NCBI RefSeq assembly: GCF_050627025.1
Contig: NZ_CP192472.1
Direction: 5' to 3' (one strand)
DNA: 64,000 nt
From: Variovorax paradoxus_P
Lineage (GTDB): Bacteria; Pseudomonadota; Gammaproteobacteria; Burkholderiales; Burkholderiaceae_C
Both the position numbers and the translations under genes were made by a program. The notes beneath the pieces are model-generated. The model had not been told where the DNA came from and ran no database searches. It was given only the letters and a program-made list of their open reading frames with translations. This document shows, one piece after another, positions 34,077 to 42,663 of the stretch (positions are counted from its first letter, which is position 1; each line of letters starts with the position of its first letter).

Positions 34077-35038
34077 TGCTTGGCAGCCTCCAGTTCGGGG
34101 GCGGAATCCGGCCGCACCAGCCACAGCGGTTCGGGCGACACACGAAACAGCAGCGGCATCTCGGTCCAGGCGATCTCGCCGTCGGTGGCCACCTTGACCC
34201 GGCGCGGAGAATGCAGGCGGCCGGTCTTCACCGTCATCGACTCGAAAGGAAAGCTCAGCACCTCGTCGGCGCTCCCAAGGCGGCCCAGCGCGCCGCGCAC
34301 CAGCAAACCGGGCATGGCCAGCACCCCCGTGGGCTTCAGCACAACCGCCGCAAGCTGCCCATTTTCGGGTGCGTCCGCATGCTCGATCCCAACCTGCAGC
34401 AGCTGCAACGGGTTGTTGCCCACAAAAAGCGTCGGCGTCCTGATGTCGCGCTCCTGTCCGCGCCAAGCCATGCGCAGGTTCCAGAGCCGGTGGCCCCGCA
34501 TCACGGTCAAGAGCCCCGCAAAAAAAGCGATCCAGCGGCTCCGGCCATAGCGCGCCTTGTAGCTTTCGCGCTCTTCCAGCAACTCGGCGTACAGCCCCAT
34601 GCTGGCGTTGACCAGGAACACGCGGTCGTTCACCAGCCCCACCTGCGCAGGCTGCGGCTGCGCAGTCAGCAGCACCTGCAGGGCCTCTGCCGTATCGCCG
34701 GGAATGCCGTGCGCGCGGCTGAAGTAGTTGAAAGTGCCCTGCGGCAGCACGCCAAAAGCCAGCCCGCTCCCCAGCGTGGCCTGCGCCACCGTATTGATGG
34801 TGCCGTCGCCGCCCGCCGCTACCACCACGCCGCCGACAGCGCGGGCGCGCTCCACCGCCTCGCGCGCGAGCGCCTGCACCGTGGTGCGCTCATCCACAAG
34901 AAAGATGCGGTGCTTGCGGCCGGCCACGGTGCAGCCCTCCTCGATGATCCGGCGGGTTTCGGCGGTGTCCGCGTTGCCCGAGCCGGCGTTGAGAACAATG
35001 AACAGAGGCGAATTCGGACCGATTTGGGGCGGCAGCAT
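34073..35038 (-). CDS. Diacylglycerol/sphingosine kinase-family lipid kinase
   Basis: 321 aa of the DAGK_cat/YegS/BmrU fold. Nucleotide-binding and catalytic segments are visible: LNAGSGN, GGDGTINTVAQA and LPQGTFNYFSR. It should phosphorylate diacylglycerol or a related lipid. The start at 35038 (MLPPQ) was chosen; upstream in-frame sequence lacks family features. It heads a unit with the phosphoesterase and PAP2 phosphatase, and is divergent from glyQ across 268 bp in which I see no other gene. Confidence 0.86.
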   Translation of the reverse strand: MLPPQIGPNSPLFIVLNAGSGNADTAETRRIIEEGCTVAGRKHRIFLVDERTTVQALAREAVERARAVGGVVVAAGGDGTINTVAQATLGSGLAFGVLPQGTFNYFSRAHGIPGDTAEALQVLLTAQPQPAQVGLVNDRVFLVNASMGLYAELLEERESYKARYGRSRWIAFFAGLLTVMRGHRLWNLRMAWRGQERDIRTPTLFVGNNPLQLLQVGIEHADAPENGQLAAVVLKPTGVLAMPGLLVRGALGRLGSADEVLSFPFESMTVKTGRLHSPRRVKVATDGEIAWTEMPLLFRVSPEPLWLVRPDSAPELEAAKQ

Positions 35039-35306
35039 GTCGGTGGAAACTGGGAAAAGGAGCACCCGGCAAGAGAGCGCAATGCCGACTGCGGGGCGAA
35101 AGAGACCAGGAAAAGATCTGGGGAAAGACTGCGAAAAGGCGATTGCATGCAACCGGCCCGCCTTTGTCTCACGGCCCGGCGCGCCGGGCGGGCAGCCGGC
35201 ATCCCGGCTTGATGTGGGAGAGTTGCCCTCCGACCGTAAAATCGTTCGCTTTCGCGGCGCATTGCCGCGCTACCGTCCAAATGTCCGGCCCGCGCCGGCC
35301 AGCTTC

Positions 35307-36212
<906 letters not shown>

Positions 36213-36215
36213 GCG

Positions 36216-38372
36216 ATGACGAGCGTGCAAAAGAATCTGTTGGTCGAACTCTTCGTTGAAGAGCTGCCCCCCAAGGCGTTGAAGAAACTCGGCGATGCCT
36301 TCGCCAATGGCCTGCGCGACCAGCTCGTGGCCCAGGGGCTTGCCGAGCCGAGTTCCGTGCTCACCGCCTACGCATCGCCGCGCCGGCTGGCTGCGCACCT
36401 CACCCACGTGGCCGAGCGCGCTGCCGACAAGGCCGTGTCGCAAAAGCTCATGCCCGTGGCCGTGGGGCTCGACGCCTCTGGCCAGCCCACGCCCGCGCTG
36501 CTCAAGCGGCTGGCCGCCCTCGGCGCCGATGCCTCGGCCGTGCCCGGCCTGAAGCGAGCAATGGACGGCAAGGCCGAAGCGCTGTTCTATGAAAGCACCG
36601 CCAAGGGCGCAACGCTCGCCGAAGGGCTGCAGAAGGCGCTGGCTGAATCCATCGCCAAGCTGCCGATCCCCAAGGTAATGAGCTACCAGCTCGAAAGCGG
36701 CTGCGAGCTGCCCGGCTGGAGCAGCGTGAGCTTTGTGCGCCCCGCCCATGGCCTGGTGGCGCTGCATGGCGATGCCGTGGTGCCTGTCGAGGCGCTGGGC
36801 CTGCATGCGGGCCGCGAAACGCACGGCCACCGCTTCGAAGCGGCAGTCGACCCGGTGGTGCTGCGCGATGCCAACAGCTATGCGCTGCAGATGCAGGACG
36901 ATGGCGCGGTCATTGCGAGCTTCGAGGCCCGCCGTACCGAAATTGCGCGCCAGCTTGCGGCCGCGGCCGTGCGGGTGGGCGGCGGCACGGTGCCCATTCA
37001 CGACGACGCGCTGCTCGACGAAGTCACGGCGCTGGTCGAGCGGCCCAACGTGCTGGTCTGCAGCTTCGAGCGCGAGTTTCTCGAAGTGCCGCAGGAGTGC
37101 CTCATCCTTACGATGAAGGCCAACCAGAAATACTTTCCCCTGCTCGACGCGGCGAACAAGCTCACCAACAAGTTCCTGGTGGTCAGCAACATCAGCCCCG
37201 AGGACGCGAGCGCGGTGGTCGGCGGCAACGAGCGCGTGGTGCGCCCGCGCCTGGCCGACGCCAAGTTCTTCTTCGACCAGGACCGCAAGAAATCGCTGGC
37301 CTCGCGCGTTGAATCGCTCGGCAAGGTGGTCTATCACAACAAGCTGGGCACGCAGGGCGAGCGCGTGCAGCGCGTAATGCGCATTGCGCGCGGCATTGCG
37401 GCGCAACTGGGGCAGCCGGGGCAACCGGCGGATGCCACGCTCACCGCGCACGCGGTGCAGGCAGCGCAGCTTGCCAAGGCCGATCTCGTGACCGACATGG
37501 TCGGCGAGTTTCCAGAGCTGCAAGGCACCATGGGCCGCTACTACGCGCTGCACGACGGCCTGTCCGCCGAAGTGGCCGATGCCATCGAAGACCACTACAA
37601 GCCGCGCTTTGCCGGCGACGAACTGCCGCGCAACACCGTCGGCCTTGTCGTGGCGCTGGCCGACAAGCTCGAGACGCTGGTCGGCATGTTCGGCATCGGC
37701 AACCTGCCCACCGGCGACCGCGATCCGTTCGCGCTGCGCCGCCATGCGCTCGGCGTGATCCGCATGCTGATCGAGAAGGACCTGCCGCTGGGGCTCGACG
37801 CGCTGCTGCAGGACGCCGCCGCGCAGTTCAAGGACATCGAAGGCTTCGACAGCGGCAAGGCCACGGTCGAGCTGCAAGACTTCATTCTCGACCGCCTTGC
37901 CGGCAGCCTGCGCGAGCAGGGCGCCAGTGCGCAAGAGGTCGACGCCGTGCTGGCGCCGCGCCCTCAGCGCCTGGGCGAAGTGCCCAAGCTGCTGGCGGCC
38001 GTGCGTGCCTTTGCCGCGCTGCCCGCGGCCGCCGCCTTGGCCGCGGCCAACAAGCGCATCGGCAACATCCTCAAGAAGGCGCCCGAGGCCGACGCCCACG
38101 TCAGCGAGCTACTCTTGCAGGAGCCCGCCGAAAAGGCGCTGCATGCGGCCATGGCAAAGGTGGTGCCTGCCGCCAATGCGCAGTTCGACGCCGGCGACTA
38201 CACCGCTTCGCTGCAGACCCTGGCTGCGCTACGCGAGCCGGTCGATGCCTTCTTCGACGGCGTGATGGTCAATGCAGAACAGGCTGACCTGCGACTCAAC
38301 CGGCTGGGCTTGCTGATGTCGTTGCACGCCGCGATGAACCGCGTGGCGCAACTCGAACGGCTGGCAGTCTGA
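36216..38372 (+). CDS. glyS: Glycyl-tRNA synthetase beta subunit
   Basis: 718 aa, slightly longer than the 689 aa of E. coli GlyS. It begins LLVELFVEELPPKAL, as is typical, and ends in the tRNA-binding region with VMVNAEQADLRLNRLGLL. It starts 3 nt after glyQ. Between the HD-like central part and the C-terminus there are several alanine-rich stretches but no frameshift. Confidence 0.97.
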   Translation: MTSVQKNLLVELFVEELPPKALKKLGDAFANGLRDQLVAQGLAEPSSVLTAYASPRRLAAHLTHVAERAADKAVSQKLMPVAVGLDASGQPTPALLKRLAALGADASAVPGLKRAMDGKAEALFYESTAKGATLAEGLQKALAESIAKLPIPKVMSYQLESGCELPGWSSVSFVRPAHGLVALHGDAVVPVEALGLHAGRETHGHRFEAAVDPVVLRDANSYALQMQDDGAVIASFEARRTEIARQLAAAAVRVGGGTVPIHDDALLDEVTALVERPNVLVCSFEREFLEVPQECLILTMKANQKYFPLLDAANKLTNKFLVVSNISPEDASAVVGGNERVVRPRLADAKFFFDQDRKKSLASRVESLGKVVYHNKLGTQGERVQRVMRIARGIAAQLGQPGQPADATLTAHAVQAAQLAKADLVTDMVGEFPELQGTMGRYYALHDGLSAEVADAIEDHYKPRFAGDELPRNTVGLVVALADKLETLVGMFGIGNLPTGDRDPFALRRHALGVIRMLIEKDLPLGLDALLQDAAAQFKDIEGFDSGKATVELQDFILDRLAGSLREQGASAQEVDAVLAPRPQRLGEVPKLLAAVRAFAALPAAAALAAANKRIGNILKKAPEADAHVSELLLQEPAEKALHAAMAKVVPAANAQFDAGDYTASLQTLAALREPVDAFFDGVMVNAEQADLRLNRLGLLMSLHAAMNRVAQLERLAV

Positions 38373-38401
38373 AGCGAAGCACGGGCTCTTTTGCCAACGC
38401 C

Positions 38402-38980
38402 ATGAAACTCGTCATCCTCGACCGCAACGGCACGATCAACGTGCACCGCGAAGACTTCGTCAAGAGCGACATCGAGTGGACGCCGCTGCCCGGTGCGCTC
38501 GAAGCCGTGGCCAAGCTCAACCATGCGGGCTGGCACGTGGTGGTCGCGTCCAACCAGTCGGGCCTGGGCCGCGGCCTGTTCGACATGGCGTCGCTCAACG
38601 CCATGCACGCGAAGATGCACAAGATGCTCGCGGCCGTGGGCGGCAAGGTCGATGCGGTGTTCTATTGCCCGCACAGCCCCGACGAGGACTGCGACTGCCG
38701 CAAGCCGAAGCCGGGCCTCTTCCTGCAGATCGGCGACCGCTACGGCATCGACCTGCAGGGCGTGCCGACCGCCGGCGACAGCCTTCGCGACCTGCAGGCG
38801 GGTGCCGCCGCGGGTTGCGAGCCGCACCTCTTGCTCACGGGCATGGGCGCCGCCTGCATCGGCGTAGACCCGCTGCCCCCCGAATACCCGGCGAACACCA
38901 TGGTTCACGAGAACCTCGCCGCCTTTGTCGATTTCCTGCTTGCGCGCGAAGCGCAGGCTGCACTCCAGGTGGCTGTCTGA
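38402..38980 (+). CDS. gmhB: D,D-heptose 1,7-bisphosphate phosphatase-like HAD protein with altered catalytic motif
   Basis: 192 aa of the GmhB/HisB-N HAD subfamily, which removes the 7-phosphate of heptose 1,7-bisphosphate in LPS inner-core synthesis. The zinc-binding CPH...CDC and the RKPKPG and GDSLRDLQAG motifs are present. Motif I, however, reads LDRNGTIN: nucleophile D7 is kept, but the second aspartate (general acid/base, DxD) is asparagine N9 (codon AAC). It lies in the glyS-gmhB-plsC order usual for this group and its stop overlaps plsC. Function may be weakened or changed. Confidence 0.85.
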   Translation: MKLVILDRNGTINVHREDFVKSDIEWTPLPGALEAVAKLNHAGWHVVVASNQSGLGRGLFDMASLNAMHAKMHKMLAAVGGKVDAVFYCPHSPDEDCDCRKPKPGLFLQIGDRYGIDLQGVPTAGDSLRDLQAGAAAGCEPHLLLTGMGAACIGVDPLPPEYPANTMVHENLAAFVDFLLAREAQAALQVAV

Positions 38981-39750
38981 TGGCGTTTCTCCGTTCCGTT
39001 CTCCACGCCCTGTGGATGCTCGTCACCGTGGTGCCCTGGGGCATCATCATGTGCGTCAGCTCGCTCTGGAAGCGCGGCATACCGCTCTACTGGATGGCCG
39101 TGCAGTGGCTCAGCTGGGCCATTGGCGGCGCGCGCGTGCTGCTGGGTATCAAGACCCGCGTCACGGGCATGGAAAACCTGCCGACCGACAAGCTCGCGGG
39201 CGCGATCCTGCTGGTGAAGCATCAGTCGACTTTCGAGACATTTCTCATGCCCACGCTGATGCCGCATCCGCTGGCATTCGTGTTCAAGAAAGAACTCATC
39301 TACGTACCCTTCTTCGGCTGGGCCATGGCCCGGCTCGACATGATTCACATCGACCGCAGCCAGCGCGCGCAGGCGTTCAACAAGGTCGTGAACCAGGGCC
39401 GCAAGCTGCTTGCGCAGGGCATCTGGATCATCATGTTTCCCGAAGGCACCCGTATTCCGCGCGGCCAGAAGGGCACCTACAAGAGCGGCGGCACGCGGCT
39501 CGCATGCGAAACCGGCGTACCGGTGATTCCGGTTGCGGTGACCTCGGCCAAGGTGTGGCCGCGCAAGGCGTTCATCAAGCGCCCCGGCGTGGTCGATGTG
39601 TCGATCGGCCCGGCCATCTCCAGCGTCGGCCGCAAGCCCGATGAGCTGATGCGCGAAGTCGAAGCGTGGATCGAATCCGAAATGCGCCGGCTCGACCCCG
39701 AGGCCTACCGCGACAGCCCCCCGCTGCAGCTGCCGCAAGAGGTGCGCTGA
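38980..39750 (+). CDS. plsC: 1-Acyl-sn-glycerol-3-phosphate acyltransferase
   Basis: 256 aa with an N-terminal membrane helix and the PlsC acyltransferase domain. Motif I is KHQSTFET (H-x4-E rather than the textbook H-x4-D), motif III is FPEGTRIPRGQKGTYKSG, and motif IV is VPVIPVAV. It transfers an acyl chain to lysophosphatidate at the inner membrane. Its ATG overlaps the gmhB stop (TGATG). Confidence 0.92.
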   Translation: MAFLRSVLHALWMLVTVVPWGIIMCVSSLWKRGIPLYWMAVQWLSWAIGGARVLLGIKTRVTGMENLPTDKLAGAILLVKHQSTFETFLMPTLMPHPLAFVFKKELIYVPFFGWAMARLDMIHIDRSQRAQAFNKVVNQGRKLLAQGIWIIMFPEGTRIPRGQKGTYKSGGTRLACETGVPVIPVAVTSAKVWPRKAFIKRPGVVDVSIGPAISSVGRKPDELMREVEAWIESEMRRLDPEAYRDSPPLQLPQEVR

Positions 39751-39779
39751 GCAAGAAGAACAACGACCAGAGATTCGAC

Positions 39780-40766
39780 ATGCGGGGACTGCTTCAGTTC
39801 ACGATGGACCTGTTCGAAGGGCTGGGCAACGAGTTTGCGCCGGCCAAGCCGCCTGAGCCCAAGCCGCGAAAGGTGAAGAAGAAGGCCGCGCCGCCCGTGG
39901 CTGCTTCGCCTCCTGTGGCCGATGCCCAGCAGCAACAACAGCAAGACGACGCCGGCCCTGCCGCTTTGCCCGCCATTCCGCTGCGCGACACACTGACGCT
40001 GGCGAGCTTCGTCCATCCGCAGGCCACGCGCGAAACAGTGCTGGGCTCGGCCCGTGTTGCGTATGAGTTCAAACGCGGCAAGCGCAAGACCATCGGTTTC
40101 GTGGTTGGGCCCGAAGGTTTGTCGGTACGTGCGCCGCGCTGGGTCACCCTGCGCGATGTCGATGCCGCCATTCAGGAGAAGGCCGACTGGATCATCCGCA
40201 AGTTGTTGGAAACGCGGCAACGCCACGCACGCGTCGAGGCCACGCGCATCGAGTGGAAAGACGGCGCGGAGTTTCCTTTCATGGGCGAGCCGGTCGTGAT
40301 TCGCCTGGATCCGAAGCACGGCTTTGCAAGCGTCGGCGGCACGCTCGATGAGGCAAGCGGCGACGGCACCGGGCCGCGCATCTTGCGCCTGGCCGTGGCG
40401 CAAAACGCCGAACCCGCGCAGATTCGCGATGCCGCCCAAGCCTGGCTCATGAGACAGGCGCGGCGGCTGTTCATCGAGAGGCTCGACCACTTTGCACCGA
40501 GGCTTGGGGTGCGGTGGCAGAAGCTGTCGTTGTCGAATGCCGCCACGCGGTGGGGCAGTGCGAGTGTGGATGGGTCGATTCGGCTGAACTGGCGGTTGAT
40601 TCACTTTCGCCTGCCGGTGATCGACTATGTGGTTGCGCATGAGCTGGCGCATCTGCGGGTGATGGATCACTCGCATCGGTTTTGGGAGACGGTGGAGAGT
40701 GTGGTGCCGGACTATGGGGTGCTGCGGCGGCAGTTGAAGGATGAGGCTGTGCCTCGGTGGGGCTGA
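39780..40766 (+). CDS. YgjP/DUF45-family metal-dependent hydrolase with Q-rich N-terminal extension
   Basis: 328 aa. The C-terminal 230 residues form a SprT/YgjP-like zincin domain with the HExxH site in VVAHELAHLRVMDHSHRFW. The N-terminal 70 residues form a low-complexity linker: a lysine/proline segment, then a run of six glutamines. A second ATG 24 nt downstream is possible. It is the last gene of the glyQ-glyS-gmhB-plsC unit, 29 nt after plsC, followed by a large hairpin repeat. Confidence 0.82.
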   Translation: MRGLLQFTMDLFEGLGNEFAPAKPPEPKPRKVKKKAAPPVAASPPVADAQQQQQQDDAGPAALPAIPLRDTLTLASFVHPQATRETVLGSARVAYEFKRGKRKTIGFVVGPEGLSVRAPRWVTLRDVDAAIQEKADWIIRKLLETRQRHARVEATRIEWKDGAEFPFMGEPVVIRLDPKHGFASVGGTLDEASGDGTGPRILRLAVAQNAEPAQIRDAAQAWLMRQARRLFIERLDHFAPRLGVRWQKLSLSNAATRWGSASVDGSIRLNWRLIHFRLPVIDYVVAHELAHLRVMDHSHRFWETVESVVPDYGVLRRQLKDEAVPRWG

Positions 40767-40785
40767 TGTTGCTTGCCTTCTGCTG

Positions 40786-40905
40786 GCTTGGTTTGGGTTC
40801 CGCGGCCGGGAATCCGCCCGGCGGCGGACTCACTTTCTTTTGCTTCGCCAAAAGAAAGTAAGTCGCCCGCCGGGGCGAGACCCGGCCCCGGGAAGCAAAC
40901 CAAGC
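40786..40905. repeat. Large imperfect hairpin repeat between convergent genes
   Basis: Outer arms GCTTGGTTTG (40786-40795) and CAAACCAAGC (40896-40905) pair perfectly. GC-rich middle segments pair imperfectly, and the apex ACTTTCTTTTG / CAAAAGAAAGT (40832-40842 and 40849-40859) pairs perfectly around a 6-nt loop. The whole 120 bp can fold into one long hairpin or cruciform. It fills most of the space between YgjP and the convergent SDR gene. No transposase is present; a non-autonomous palindromic repeat family is likely. Confidence 0.8.
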
Positions 40906-40913
40906 AAAAGAAA

Positions 40914-41684
40914 TCAACGCGCGTGCGTAACCCCCCCATCCACCACCAACGTAGACCCCATCACATAGTCCCCCGCCCGAGAAGCAAGATAAATAGCCGC
41001 CCCAGCCATATCTTCCGGCACCCCAATCCGCCCTGCAGGAATCCGTTCCTTCACTTCATCCCCATGATCACGCGCCAGCTTGTTCATGTCCGAAGCAAAC
41101 GCCCCAGGTGCAATCGCACTCACCACAATCCGCTCTTGCGCCAGCCGCAGCGCCATGCGCCGAGTCAGCTGAATCAGCCCGGCCTTGCTCGCCGCATACG
41201 AATAAGTCTCCTGCGGGTTCACCGAAATCCCGTCGATGGAAGCAATGTTGATCACCTTCGCAAGGTGATCGGTCGCCGCCTTCCTGAGCATCGGCGTCAG
41301 CGCCTTTGTCAGGAAGAAGGGCGTCTTCAGGTTCAGGTCCACCACCTTATCCCAGCCGCTCTCCGGAAACTCGTCGTACGGCGCGCCCCATGCCGCCCCG
41401 GCGTTGTTCACCAGGATGTCGAGCGAGTCTTCATGCTTGGCGTAGGCATCGACCAGCGCCTGCGCGCCTTCCAGTGTCGACACGTCGGCCGGCAAGGACA
41501 CACACTGCCCGAAGGCCGAAAGCTCCTTGGCGGTCTGGTCGCATGCGGCTGCCTTGCGGGCCGAGATGTACACGCGCGCGCCCTGCGCCAGAAAGCCCTC
41601 GGCAATCATGCGGCCGATGCCGCGCGAGCCGCCGGTGATCAAGGCGCTACGGCCCTTCAGTGAGAAGAGTTGGGTGGTGTCCAT
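40914..41684 (-). CDS. Short-chain dehydrogenase/reductase
   Basis: A 256-aa classical SDR. The cofactor loop is TGGSRGIG (residues 17-24), with NNAG at 93-96 and catalytic S149, Y163 and K167 (YxxxK). The DxS segment after strand 3 and the C-terminal DGG are typical of NAD(P)-dependent 3-ketoacyl/sugar-type SDRs. AGGAG precedes the ATG by about 9 nt. The substrate cannot be assigned. Its stop lies 8 bp from the large hairpin repeat. Confidence 0.88.
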   Translation of the reverse strand: MDTTQLFSLKGRSALITGGSRGIGRMIAEGFLAQGARVYISARKAAACDQTAKELSAFGQCVSLPADVSTLEGAQALVDAYAKHEDSLDILVNNAGAAWGAPYDEFPESGWDKVVDLNLKTPFFLTKALTPMLRKAATDHLAKVINIASIDGISVNPQETYSYAASKAGLIQLTRRMALRLAQERIVVSAIAPGAFASDMNKLARDHGDEVKERIPAGRIGVPEDMAGAAIYLASRAGDYVMGSTLVVDGGVTHAR

Positions 41685-41751
41685 GGTGCAGGTGTCTCCT
41701 GAATGAAAGATTTCAGGAAACGAGCTTAGTGCGCCGCGTGCGCGCAGCGCG

Positions 41752-42663
41752 TCACCTTGGCGGCAGCGCCAGGCTCCGGGGGCTTGTGAAGCTGCGCAGC
41801 TCGCCGCTCACCGGGTCCTGAAATGCCACCGACTTTGCCAACAGCTGCAACGGCTTTTCGAAGTCGTCGGTATCGGGCGGCAGAAGCGTGGGATAGATCG
41901 GGTCGTTGACGATCGGCATGCCCAGCGCCATGCAATGCACCCGCAGCTGGTGCTTGCGGCCCGTCACCGGCGAAAGTTCCAGCAGGGCGTAGCCATCGGC
42001 CGCCTGCCGCACGACGATGCGCGTTTCCGAATTCGGCTCGCCGGCTTCTTCTTTCACGCGCATGAAATGCTCGTCGTCCACCAGCCGGCTGCGGTAGATG
42101 GCGGGCGCCGACGACACGCCCGGTTGCCACGGCACCACGGCTTCGTAGTGCTTGGCGATGCGGCGCTCGGGAAACATGGCCTGGTAGGCGCCCCGGGTTT
42201 CGGGGCGTACCGAAAACAGCACCAGTCCGGCCGTGCTGCGGTCGATGCGGTGCAGAGGCACCAGGTTGTCGAGCTTCAATTTGCGCTTGAGCCGCACCAG
42301 CAGGCTTTCCTGCAGATACTTGCCCGTGGGGGTTACGGGCAGGAAGGGGGGCTTGTCGACCACCACGAGTTGGTCGTCCTGAAACAGCACCCGTTCGTCG
42401 AACGGAATGCGCACCTCGGCGTCGAGCGTGCGGTAGTAGTACACGCGCAGCGGCGCCTGATAGCGGCGCTGCGCGGTCACGCGCACGCCGTGCTCATCGA
42501 CCACGTCGCTGGCGTCGATGCGGGCCATCCAGGCCTCGCGCGAAATCGCGGGAAAGCGTTCGATCAGAAACTCGGCAATCGTGGTCCAGTGGCCTTGCGG
42601 CAGGCCGACGCAGCTGGGGCCGACCCCGTCGCGCGTGGGCAGCGGCAAGCGCTGGCCGGTCAT
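41752..42663 (-). CDS. RluA-family pseudouridine synthase
   Basis: 303 aa with the RluA catalytic motif HRIDRSTAGL (catalytic aspartate D141) and the later GRKHQLRVH. It lacks a long S4 domain. It converts uridine to pseudouridine in rRNA or tRNA; the exact site (RluA/TruC-like) cannot be told. Its ATG overlaps the stop of the LRR-kinase gene by 4 bp, so the two are translationally coupled. Confidence 0.9.
   Translation of the reverse strand: MTGQRLPLPTRDGVGPSCVGLPQGHWTTIAEFLIERFPAISREAWMARIDASDVVDEHGVRVTAQRRYQAPLRVYYYRTLDAEVRIPFDERVLFQDDQLVVVDKPPFLPVTPTGKYLQESLLVRLKRKLKLDNLVPLHRIDRSTAGLVLFSVRPETRGAYQAMFPERRIAKHYEAVVPWQPGVSSAPAIYRSRLVDDEHFMRVKEEAGEPNSETRIVVRQAADGYALLELSPVTGRKHQLRVHCMALGMPIVNDPIYPTLLPPDTDDFEKPLQLLAKSVAFQDPVSGELRSFTSPRSLALPPR

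Noticed and set aside
38980..39750. H-x4-E instead of H-x4-D in PlsC as an inactivating change
   Set aside because: To my knowledge KHQSxxET is common in beta-proteobacterial PlsC proteins, and the other motifs are intact.
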